From the NCBI RefSeq assembly GCF_947250775.1, contig NZ_OX366349.1, positions 124,001 to 188,000 of the forward strand: a stretch of 64,000 bases of DNA. The letters run 5' to 3'. A program made the translations under genes and the position numbers. Below are positions 8,971-17,019 of the stretch, piece after piece (positions within the stretch are counted from its first letter, which is position 1; every line of letters starts with the position of its first letter). The DNA is from Wolbachia endosymbiont (group A) of Rhinocyllus conicus (GTDB lineage: Bacteria; Pseudomonadota; Alphaproteobacteria; Rickettsiales; Anaplasmataceae). The notes under the pieces are model-generated. The model ran no database searches and had not been told where the DNA came from. It worked only from the letters and a program-made list of their open reading frames with translations.

Positions 8971-9400
8971 TTAAGAAATTTACCAAATAAAAAAAAGGCA
9001 AAAGAAGCCCTGGTCATTATCTATTTTCAGTATTTGGCGTTTTTTAAGTCTTAAACACTGCAATTTAGCTGCTTTTAAGTGCAACTAACCTTAGCTAAAA
9101 TGTTTAAGAAATTTACTAAGCAGAAAAAAAGGCAAAAGAAACCCCGCGTTAGCTAGTTGTCACTCTCTAATCCTGCAAATTGGCGTACTATACTGTCTTA
9201 AACGACTTATAAGCGCGTTTCAGCTTGTGTAGGTAAAAACCTAGAAATATTGTGAAGACATAAGGTGCACATAGTGCGAAAAATTAAAAATAAGACGCCA
9301 ACTACGTTGTTTTCTTGCTGTTTAATCTGCACAGATGAAGATAACTGAATACCTTCAGTACCATGATAAGAGGGCTGGCGGAGTTTGTCAAGGAATTTTT
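8971..9400. repeat. Long dispersed repeat R, copy 1 (about 430 bp)
   Basis: The first of three long copies (others at 15239-15676 and 39783-40221; a partial inverted copy is at 54885-55070). It begins TTAAGAAATTTACC and contains two related segments with the core AAAAAGGCAAAAGAA about 140 bases apart, then a more conserved part containing ATAAGCGCGTTTCAGC. No reading frame spans it in all copies. Conservation without coding suggests a mobile or RNA-encoding unit. Confidence 0.75.
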
Positions 9401-9476
9401 AGGGCCTAGCGTCACACGCTGCCATGTGGTATACAAATTTCCTTCGAATTACAACGTACGTGCACTCTATATGCAC

Positions 9477-10493
9477 TTAATACTCTCTTATCAAAATCTC
9501 AAGAATCTGCACTATATTTAATGCTGCGCCTTTGCGCAGGTTATCAGCCACTATCCACATATTTAATCCGTGTTCAACAGTATTGTCTCTTCTAATACGC
9601 GATACATATACAGCATTCTCCTGTACAACATCAATTTGAGTGATGTATTCACCGTCTTCACGCCTGTTGTACACTAAAACTCCACTATCTTCGGCTTCAC
9701 TTAGCACTTCACGAGCTTGTTCTTCAGTGATATGTTGATCAAATTCTACATTTACTGCCATAGCGTGACCGATAAAGACGGGTACTCTTACACAAGTTGC
9801 AGTAACTTTTATATCTTCCTCTAAAATTTTTTTTGTCTCCTCTTGCATTTTCCATTCCTCTTCTGTAGAACCATTCTCCATGAATTTCCCTACATGGGGA
9901 ATGCAATTAAACGCTATTTGCTTGGGGAAGATCTCGGGCTTTTTAGTCTCATTCATGAAGATTTTTTTTGTCTGGTCATAGAGTTCATCCATTGCTGCTT
10001 TGCCTGCGCCAGAAGTTGATTGATAAGTTGAAGCAACGATTCTCTTTATTTTTGCTTTCTGGTGTAATAGATGTAGTACTAGCAGCATCTGTATTGTAGT
10101 ACAGTTTGGGTTGGATATTATGTTGTGGTTTTTATATTCCATAATTTTTTCTTTATTAATCTCCGGAATAATGAGTGGCACACCTTCTTTCATTCTAAAA
10201 TGGGAACTGTTATCTATCACGATGCACCCAGCCTCAATTGCAGTCGGTACGTGTTTCTCAGAAACATGAGATCCAGCACAGAAAATGGCTACATTAGTTC
10301 CAACGAAGTCATAATTCTCAAGGCACAAGACAGTTAATTCTTCATTACCGAAACTCACCTTCTTCCCTTCTGATTTTTTCGACGCAAGTGCAATAACAGA
10401 ATCTATTGCCTCATCTTGAAACTCAGCAAGCGTGCTTAATACCTCACGCCCTACTCTTCCGGTTGCTCCAATAACAGCAATTTTGTATCCCAT
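9477..10493 (-). CDS. asd: Aspartate-semialdehyde dehydrogenase
   Basis: A 338-residue enzyme reducing aspartyl phosphate to aspartate semialdehyde with NADPH, the branch point to diaminopimelate, lysine and threonine. The N-terminal nucleotide motif is GATGRVGRE (residues 9-17), and the catalytic Cys is at 131 in SNPNCTTIQ. The substrate-binding region (GSTEEEWKM) and the His/Arg region VPVFIGHAMAVNVEF are also present. Length is normal. In Wolbachia this step serves synthesis of the diaminopimelate used in lipid II. Confidence 0.95.
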   Translation of the reverse strand: MGYKIAVIGATGRVGREVLSTLAEFQDEAIDSVIALASKKSEGKKVSFGNEELTVLCLENYDFVGTNVAIFCAGSHVSEKHVPTAIEAGCIVIDNSSHFRMKEGVPLIIPEINKEKIMEYKNHNIISNPNCTTIQMLLVLHLLHQKAKIKRIVASTYQSTSGAGKAAMDELYDQTKKIFMNETKKPEIFPKQIAFNCIPHVGKFMENGSTEEEWKMQEETKKILEEDIKVTATCVRVPVFIGHAMAVNVEFDQHITEEQAREVLSEAEDSGVLVYNRREDGEYITQIDVVQENAVYVSRIRRDNTVEHGLNMWIVADNLRKGAALNIVQILEILIREY

Positions 10494-10633
10494 ATAGATG
10501 AACCTCTAACTTTAAAGTTCTATTATATTTTTACTGACAAAATTTACAATTGTTTTAATATTTTTACCTTGCAATTAATTGTAATTTAGCTATTATTATG
10601 CAATATTAGTAATATTACATAATAAAGTGAAAG

Positions 10634-11077
10634 ATGAATAAAGAATACAATGAAACTAAGGTTAAACCTGCAATGTCTACACCTCAAGAGCCTGAAAGAA
10701 CCAATGGATTAAAGGCTCAAAATGTTCTTTCGAAAAAAAGAAAGCCTGCAATAAATTTTGATGATAAAAAATATGGTGTAAGAAACCTTAAAATAGACCA
10801 ACAGTTCCTAAATAAAAGACAAGAATCTTCAAAGCTAAGAGATTTCTTAAGATCAATACCAATAATAGGGAGATTTTTAGCAAGGATTTTCACACCTGAA
10901 AAAATAGAAATCATCAGTAACCCTATATATGACAACATGGAAGCATATGAAAAATCGCAAGCAGGTCACTCCAGTAAGATAAAAGATGAGACTAGTGTAG
11001 ATGATGAACAAGCAAAAGTAGATAGTAAACTTAAGAAGGGTAATGTTGAACAAGTGGACAATAAGAAAAGTCGTTAA
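10634..11077 (+). CDS. Small basic hypothetical protein
   Basis: A 147-residue protein, highly charged, with one mildly hydrophobic stretch (FLRSIPIIGRFLARIF) around residues 75-90 that could be an amphipathic membrane helix. There is no signal peptide. The start follows a purine-rich AAAGTGAAAG. It is convergent with the amino-acid permease, ending 9 bases before it. I do not recognise it; the Lys/Glu-rich ends look disordered. It may be lineage-restricted. Confidence 0.6.
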   Translation: MNKEYNETKVKPAMSTPQEPERTNGLKAQNVLSKKRKPAINFDDKKYGVRNLKIDQQFLNKRQESSKLRDFLRSIPIIGRFLARIFTPEKIEIISNPIYDNMEAYEKSQAGHSSKIKDETSVDDEQAKVDSKLKKGNVEQVDNKKSR

Positions 11078-11085
11078 ACTCTATT

Positions 11086-12363
11086 TTATTGTGCAGGAGC
11101 TCTGCAGTACCAAAATAAATAAATGGGTATGCCACTTGCGGTGAATAAGCTTGCGATCAGCAAGGTATTCACAGAAGTTTCAAATATTACCCAGCAGCAA
11201 AAGGTTGTTGCTATACTGCCAATTAAAAATTTGTAATAGTTTTTCTCCTTTATAATAACCTTGAGAAAAGCAAGACTGCATGCAAGGTAAACAAATAAAA
11301 ATGAAACTACAGAAAAGTCGATAATTGATGTGATCTGTTTAGCAAAATTGTTGCTTGAAGTGAGAATTAGTAGAACTGAAGTGCCAACGGAGCTGATTGT
11401 TATGCCCCAGAAAGGAGAACCGTGCTTGTTTCTTTTAGCAAAGAACTGTGGCATCAGTTTATCTTCTGCAAGGCCAAGGGCCACTTGTCCACTAGCTAGT
11501 ACCCAAGCATTTAAACTGCCAACACAAACAATAAAAGCAACAATAGAAATGATCAAATGCCAATTACCAGGAAACATAATTTTTATTGCGTCAACATACG
11601 GCGCTTTTGAATTAACTAGATCATTGCCGTTTATCAATCCCATGATTGCAAGGCTATTAATGAAATATATAACTGCAACAGAGATTGTGCCAAGCACTAT
11701 GGCTCTTGGTATAGTCTTGGCTGGATCGTTGACTGATCCTGCAGGTGCTGTTGCTGATTCAAGTCCAATAAAACACCATAGAGTGAGTAGTGTAGAGCGA
11801 GCAAGGACTTGAGACATCGTGAGGGTTGATATTTCCTCACTTATGATAAAATTATTCCTATCAAAGAAAAACAACGCTGTTACTGGTATAGCAAGCAGTG
11901 CGGTAATTTTGACAGTCATCAATAAAAGCTCAACACATCCAGCAGCAGTGACACCTCTTAAATTTATTAGTGTAATGATCGTAAATAATAGTATTTCTAA
12001 AAATAAGCGTATATTTTGAATATCTCCATGAAAAAGCGAAGTAAGATAGCCAATACTTGCAACGATTACTGCTGTCGTGCTAACCCATGAGATCACCCAA
12101 TACGTCCAACCAACAAAGAAAGCTGCAGCAGGGCCAAAAGCATGCTTTACATAAACGTGAGGACCACCCGTTTCTGGAAATTTTGCGCAGAGTAAGGCAA
12201 AAACCAAAGCAAGAGATATAGCACCAAGCCCTGATATCACCCAGCTTATAAGGCTATAAGCGCCATATGGAGCAAGGCTAATTGGAAGCATAAAAATTCC
12301 AGAGCCAATTTGACTACTAATCACTAAGGCAAAAATAGCCCAAAAACCTATTTTATTTGACAC
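11086..12363 (-). CDS. APC-family amino-acid permease/antiporter
   Basis: A 425-residue protein with about twelve membrane segments. The first helix carries the APC signature QIGSGIFMLP, the unwound glycine-rich substrate site of AdiC/PotE/CadB-type exchangers. The motif FALLCAKFPETGGPHVYVKHAFGP is also typical. It probably exchanges basic or other amino acids with the host cytosol. The exact substrate cannot be read from sequence. Confidence 0.88.
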   Translation of the reverse strand: MSNKIGFWAIFALVISSQIGSGIFMLPISLAPYGAYSLISWVISGLGAISLALVFALLCAKFPETGGPHVYVKHAFGPAAAFFVGWTYWVISWVSTTAVIVASIGYLTSLFHGDIQNIRLFLEILLFTIITLINLRGVTAAGCVELLLMTVKITALLAIPVTALFFFDRNNFIISEEISTLTMSQVLARSTLLTLWCFIGLESATAPAGSVNDPAKTIPRAIVLGTISVAVIYFINSLAIMGLINGNDLVNSKAPYVDAIKIMFPGNWHLIISIVAFIVCVGSLNAWVLASGQVALGLAEDKLMPQFFAKRNKHGSPFWGITISSVGTSVLLILTSSNNFAKQITSIIDFSVVSFLFVYLACSLAFLKVIIKEKNYYKFLIGSIATTFCCWVIFETSVNTLLIASLFTASGIPIYLFWYCRAPAQ

Positions 12364-12494
12364 AATAATTTTTATCTAAATAGACTAACGATATAACTGA
12401 AGCTCAGAAATTTCAATCGATCTTTATAAAAACTTGCATTTTTCTCAATTTATTTCTAAAATAGATTATGTTAACAGATTATTAAGAGGGGGTT

Positions 12495-13928
12495 ATGAAT
12501 CCAGGGTTAAAAGCATTTTTGGTTGTTTGTGGTTTTATTTTACTCTTATGTGGTTCTATTTTATTCTTATTTTTTACTTATTACTATTTAAGTCTTCTCG
12601 TCAACTATATCCTTGACCCGATTCTAGTTCGCCCTTGTAAGGACTTAATTAGTAATTTTTATACCTATTTATCTACAAGCACCTCTAGCCCTGCACTAGC
12701 ATTTTTGGCTACAGGTTTTATTGTTATCGCTGCATTTATTTGTCTGAATAAAGTGCTCCTTCCTTTGCAAGAAAAAATCATAAACAACTATAATTCCTTT
12801 AAAAACGACAACATTGATAGTAATAGCAAGTTATTTGAGGTTTATAAAGATCCAACAATAAAATTAAAGGACAAAATCTTATTCTTCAATATACACTTGA
12901 TATATTACCTACAGCTTCCGTTTTTGTACGTTGCATCAAAGGTATCAGCTCTACGTGGGTTTCTTATATTTAATTTTGGTTTATTATTGTTAAATTATGC
13001 ACTGCTAATTCCAGTAGCACTCCTCGAGTTAATAAAGTATCCATTGATAAAGCTCTTCTCACCTTTGGGTTTGAATGTAAAGCAGCTAAGCTTTTTGTTT
13101 AATGTAAGTGACGTGGGCACTAGTAGTCAAAGTGTTCACACGAGTAGTTTTGAACATAGTATTCTCCAATGCGCTCAAGAGTTAAAACAGAAATTTGGAG
13201 CTCAACCAAATGTACTGGATAAAGAATTTGAGGATTACATAAATGGTTCAGATGAGTTGACAAGGGATCAAAAAGAGCAATTAAAACTTTATCTTAACTT
13301 TAATAACTCTAACAGAGCGGCTTGGCAAGAATCAAGAACTAGCCTTACTCTCACGCAAGCTGCAAATTTAGTTTTGACTGCAGCTAAGGATCAAAAGTCA
13401 GATATAGATTTTCTAAAGTGCATGTTACTGATACGTTTCAAAGAGGGAAATGGTAAGTGCAATCTAGGAATGTTCAATCGTATTATTTATTCACTCAGTT
13501 GTCTTGAAGCTAAAAATAACTTTACAGTTGAGGTAAACGCTCAAGTGTATGAGAGAATGCCAAGCATTACAGAAAAATTCCTGAGAAGCTGTAACAATAA
13601 AAAAATTACAGTTTTAAAGGACAATTTTGATAATTTTTATTCTGATGGTGATATGGATCCTCAAATAAAAAGCAACATCAGTAAACTGATAGAAGAAGCA
13701 AAACAATCTGTCTTTAATGAATTATATGTGGATTATTACAATAGGTATGGGCAAGATGTTGGAAGAGGCCCTATAAAGCATAAATTAAAAGAGTTAATTA
13801 CAAGCGATGATGTAAAAGAAGCAATAAGCGCTGTTATAGATGGTATAGAAATTCCTCCAGTACTACCTACTTATCTTGAAAGAGTAAAAGCATTTTTTGG
13901 AGGTCATGCAAGGTCTTCTGCTGCTTAG
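12495..13928 (+). CDS. Multi-pass membrane protein, hypothetical
   Basis: A 477-residue protein preceded by a strong ribosome site (AGAGGGGG, 4-5 bases upstream). Residues 1-40 and 55-82 form two hydrophobic segments, and a further pair spans about 130-190. The remaining 280 residues are soluble and mostly helical with no motif I recognise. It ends in Ser/Ala. Only palindromes and a gap follow, so it is probably monocistronic. It may be Wolbachia-specific. Confidence 0.75.
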   Translation: MNPGLKAFLVVCGFILLLCGSILFLFFTYYYLSLLVNYILDPILVRPCKDLISNFYTYLSTSTSSPALAFLATGFIVIAAFICLNKVLLPLQEKIINNYNSFKNDNIDSNSKLFEVYKDPTIKLKDKILFFNIHLIYYLQLPFLYVASKVSALRGFLIFNFGLLLLNYALLIPVALLELIKYPLIKLFSPLGLNVKQLSFLFNVSDVGTSSQSVHTSSFEHSILQCAQELKQKFGAQPNVLDKEFEDYINGSDELTRDQKEQLKLYLNFNNSNRAAWQESRTSLTLTQAANLVLTAAKDQKSDIDFLKCMLLIRFKEGNGKCNLGMFNRIIYSLSCLEAKNNFTVEVNAQVYERMPSITEKFLRSCNNKKITVLKDNFDNFYSDGDMDPQIKSNISKLIEEAKQSVFNELYVDYYNRYGQDVGRGPIKHKLKELITSDDVKEAISAVIDGIEIPPVLPTYLERVKAFFGGHARSSAA

Positions 13929-14290
13929 TAGTGCTATAGCAGAAAACTTTTTTATTTTAACTAAAAAAATTACTTCTGCATATTCAAAGCCTTATTATAA
14001 TGACAATTAGAGATATTTAGAGAGCTCAAAATCTATCTCCGTCTGCAGACTTTTCATCTAAATTTCAGTTAAAAATGTGGCGTATCTTCTTCAGCGTGTA
14101 TACATTACTTAATCTCTGCCCAATGTACGTTGCATTTTTTCTGAATCTTGTTCATATGGGGGATTCTATGTTTAAAATTCCAGACACTTGACTTTAGCTA
14201 AAAACCATCTGGCGCCTATGGTTTTTTATAGTTTTGTCTTCCCTTTTCTGAATGGTTTGCAAGCTGCTGTAGCTAACCAAGAAAGGTTTC
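13929..14290. other. Intergenic gap, nothing recognised
   Basis: About 360 bases with no convincing coding frame and no clear match to the other repeats of the window. A short frame starting at 14188 runs into the palindrome cluster and is not accepted as a gene. Confidence 0.4.
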
Positions 14291-14295
14291 CCTAC

Positions 14296-14737
14296 GTCAT
14301 ACCGCCGCGGTATCTCTTAGCCGCTAACAAGCAGTGGGATGACGAAGTTATCGTCATGCCACCGCGAACCGTCATATCGCCGCAGACCGTCATACCGCCG
14401 CGGTATCTCTTAGCATAGATCCCGCTAACAAGTAGCGGGATGACGAAGTTATCGTCATGCCACCGCGAACCGTCATATCGCCGCAGACCGTCATACCGCC
14501 GCGGTATCTCTTAGCCGCTAACAAGCAGCGGGATGACGAAGTTATCGTCATGCCACCGCGAACCGTCACACTGCCGCGGTATCTCACATAGATCCCGCTA
14601 ACAAGCAGCGGGATGACAGCAATCCTACGTCATACCGCGATTCATTCGCGGTATCTCTTAGCATAGATCCCGCTAACACGTAGCGGGATGACGATTCTTC
14701 AAATCGTCAAGGTGTCATCCGAGTAGCTTGACTACTT
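14296..14737. repeat. Large palindrome cluster
   Basis: At least eight hairpins of the CCGCGG and CCCGCTA/TAGCGGG types, including a partly tandem array in which a block of about 110 bases (from CCGCGGTATCTCTTAG to GCAGACCGTCATACC) repeats two to three times. It ends with the different hairpin ATCCRAGTAG/CTACTTGGAT at 14709-14737, whose relative lies inside ispDF. Confidence 0.85.
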
Positions 14738-14795
14738 GGATCCAGAAAACTTAACTTTAAATAAGTGGCTGCATAATAAAGACTAGATTCCAGAC

Positions 14796-15121
14796 GGCTT
14801 TGTTGCATCGCTACTTATGAAAGGCTAACTATAGCTAGGATTATAAGCAACCTATTGAAAATCTTGTTTTTTTGCAATCAATCTGATCAAATTTAAGAAT
14901 AGTAATTTATTATTTATATTAATAAACTTAATTCTATTGAAAATAGCTAAAGCATTGAAATTCTTGAATTTTAGCCGGATTAGTGAGTGGTAGTGAAATT
15001 TCTTTTACTCAAATTTAGGTATTCACTGACCGTTCTTGTTATAAATACCAGAATAATAAGCTACTGATATTCTCCATCTTTTTTATCTTTAATCCATCAT
15101 AGCTAGCGATGCAACAAAGCC
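14796..15121. mobile_element. 326-bp MITE, copy 1
   Basis: A non-coding element with terminal inverted repeats GGCTTTGTTGCATCGCTA and a perfect 9-bp target duplication ATTCCAGAC (14787-14795 and 15122-15130). A copy of the same length and, as far as I can read, the same sequence is at 36961-37286 in the opposite orientation, inside wspB. The ends share GGCTTTGTTGCAT with the IS5 elements of this window and make the same 9-bp duplication, so an IS5-type transposase probably moves it in trans. Its pre-insertion target was itself a small hairpin (ATTCCAG-A-CTGGAAT). Confidence 0.92.
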
Positions 15122-15149
15122 ATTCCAGACTGGAATGACACCCTACTTA

Positions 15150-15225
15150 ACCGTCATACCGCGATTCATTCGCGGTATCTCTTAGCATAGATCCCGCTAA
15201 CACGTAGCGGGATGACGGTTGTCGT
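15150..15225. repeat. Palindrome pair
   Basis: One CCGCGA/TCGCGG and one CCCGCTA/TAGCGGG hairpin immediately before the second copy of repeat R, the same order as at 8880-8970. Confidence 0.8.
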
Positions 15226-15238
15226 TTAGTTACAAACA

Positions 15239-15676
15239 TTAAGAAATTTACCAAATAAAAAAAAGGCAAAAGAAGCCCTGGTCATTGTCTATTTTCAGTA
15301 TTGGCGTTTTTTAAGTCTTAAACACTGCAATTTAGCTGCTTTTAAACGCAACTCACCTTAGTTTAAATGTTTAAGAAATTTACTAAGCAGAAAAAAAGGC
15401 AAAAGAAATCCCGTGTTAGCTAGTTGTCACTCTCTAATCCTGCAAATCGGCGTTCTATACTGTCTTAAACGACTTATAAGCGCGTTTCAGCTTGTGTAGG
15501 TAAAAACCCAGAAATGTTGTGAAGACATAAGGTGCACATAGTGCAAAAAATTAAAAATAAGACGCCAACCACGTTGTTTTTTTGCTGTTTAATCTGCACA
15601 GATGAAGATAACTGAATACCTTCAGTCTCATGATAAGGGGGCTGGCGGAGCTTGTCAAGGAAGTTTTTTCGTTTCT
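15239..15676. repeat. Long dispersed repeat R, copy 2
   Basis: Collinear with copy 1 (8971-9400), with scattered substitutions. It shares the extra right-end tail AAGTTTTTTCGTTTCT with copy 3 (39783-40221). It lies just downstream of ubiA. Confidence 0.78.
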
Positions 15677-15732
15677 GTGAGCTACCTGGATAAGAAGTCT
15701 ATTGATTTCATTAGAGCCAAAACTCTTGGGAC

Positions 15733-16590
15733 CTAGGTGATAATTCTATCTAAAAGGATGCCAAAAAAGAGAAGCAACCCTACGTAGGAATTATTTTTAA
15801 ATATGGACATGCATTGACTGGGATCGTCAGGATTGAAATTTTTGTATTGGCGGTGAAATATGAACCCTACAGCAAGTAGAGCAATATAAAAGATGTTATT
15901 TAATGATGATAAGATACCAGCATATAGCCACGTCATAAGAGATATTAAATAAAATCTTTTCAACCAAGATTTTGTTGTATCACCAAAATATAATGCGGTA
16001 GATTTCATTCCGAGTTTTTCATCATCTTTTTTATCTTGATGAGCGTATATGGTGTCATAGCTAAGTGTCCAAAAGACGCATCCTATATAAAACAGCAAGG
16101 ATTCTATACTGATCTGGTTTATTATTGCTGCTGAGCCCATGAGCGATCCCATATTGAAGGTAAACCCTAAGAACAATTGTGGCCACCAAACATACCGCTT
16201 TAATAAAGGGTAAGTAGCTATCATACACATTGAGATTATTCCAAGTATGAGTGTGGTTTTATTAGTTAACAATAAAATTACCAAGGCGATAGATAGTAGC
16301 AGTGAGAGTAAAACCAAAGCCTGCTTTATGTTTAATGCACCACTTGCAAGTGGCCTATATTTTGTTCGTTCAACGTGCGCATCTATTTCCCTATCGAAAA
16401 TGTCATTGATTATGCACCCTGCAGGTCTCATTAAAAATGCACCTATAGTAAATAAAACAAGGAGAAAAAGAGCCTGATACGATAGAGAAGTTGAGGCTAA
16501 AAGAATACCGCTCAAACTGGGAAATAGCACAAGCCACAAACCTGTTAAACTGTGCAGTCTCATTAATGAAAAGTAACGGTTGAAATACAT
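15733..16590 (-). CDS. ubiA: 4-hydroxybenzoate polyprenyltransferase
   Basis: A 285-residue integral membrane prenyltransferase of ubiquinone synthesis, attaching the polyprenyl chain to 4-hydroxybenzoate. The first Asp-rich motif is NDIFDREIDAHVERTKYRPLASG (D63 and D67), and the second is YDTIYAHQDKKDD near 188-200. About eight membrane segments are visible. It starts 3 bases after the rbfA stop on the same strand, so it is the likely distal gene of the nusA-infB-rbfA operon. Confidence 0.94.
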   Translation of the reverse strand: MYFNRYFSLMRLHSLTGLWLVLFPSLSGILLASTSLSYQALFLLVLFTIGAFLMRPAGCIINDIFDREIDAHVERTKYRPLASGALNIKQALVLLSLLLSIALVILLLTNKTTLILGIISMCMIATYPLLKRYVWWPQLFLGFTFNMGSLMGSAAIINQISIESLLFYIGCVFWTLSYDTIYAHQDKKDDEKLGMKSTALYFGDTTKSWLKRFYLISLMTWLYAGILSSLNNIFYIALLAVGFIFHRQYKNFNPDDPSQCMSIFKNNSYVGLLLFFGILLDRIIT

Positions 16591-16593
16591 TAA

Positions 16594-17016
16594 TTAAGTG
16601 TGATTATGTAATATTTTGCTTACATTAACAAAATTATCGAACGCTAAATCAGGCTTGAAAACTAACTCAGGTATAAATCGCAAATCAACATAACACAATA
16701 TAGATTTACGTATTGACCATGCAGATTGGTTCATTTCATTAACAACAGTGTTAATATCACAATTATCCTCAGAAGGATCTCCAGTGCGTGATGCTGAAAT
16801 CCATGTACTTTTTTCTGAATCTGAGTAGTCAGCTACTTGGATATTCAATGAAGATAACACAATATATACATCTGCTTTTTTCAAATCTTTACTTAATTTT
16901 ACGTCAGATACCGCTACATTTTTATTGAACACCTTACCTTCCATTAGGACTCTTGATATTGCTCTATGCAATACCGATGCTATTTTTAGGTTTCTAATTT
17001 CCTTTTTCATATCCAT
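16594..17016 (-). CDS. rbfA: Ribosome-binding factor A with in-frame palindrome-derived insert
   Basis: A 140-residue protein. The N-terminus (RNLKIASVLHRAISRVL) and the C-terminal KH-like part (IRKSILCYVDLRFIPELVFKPD) match RbfA, a 30S maturation and cold-adaptation factor that binds 16S rRNA helix 1. Residues about 59-85 (bases about 16762-16842) are not RbfA-like. Their DNA is made of the same palindrome sequences found between genes (AGTAGTCAGCTACTTGG, and CCAGTGCGTGATGCTG next to it). The insert lies between the conserved strands and keeps the frame. The gene sits 3 bases from infB. Confidence 0.92.
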   Translation of the reverse strand: MDMKKEIRNLKIASVLHRAISRVLMEGKVFNKNVAVSDVKLSKDLKKADVYIVLSSLNIQVADYSDSEKSTWISASRTGDPSEDNCDINTVVNEMNQSAWSIRKSILCYVDLRFIPELVFKPDLAFDNFVNVSKILHNHT

Positions 17017-17019
17017 CTA

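Noticed and set aside
14188..14587. Open frames of 65-76 codons on both strands
   Set aside because: They run through the palindrome cluster and encode only its translation (YRGGMTV-like repeats).
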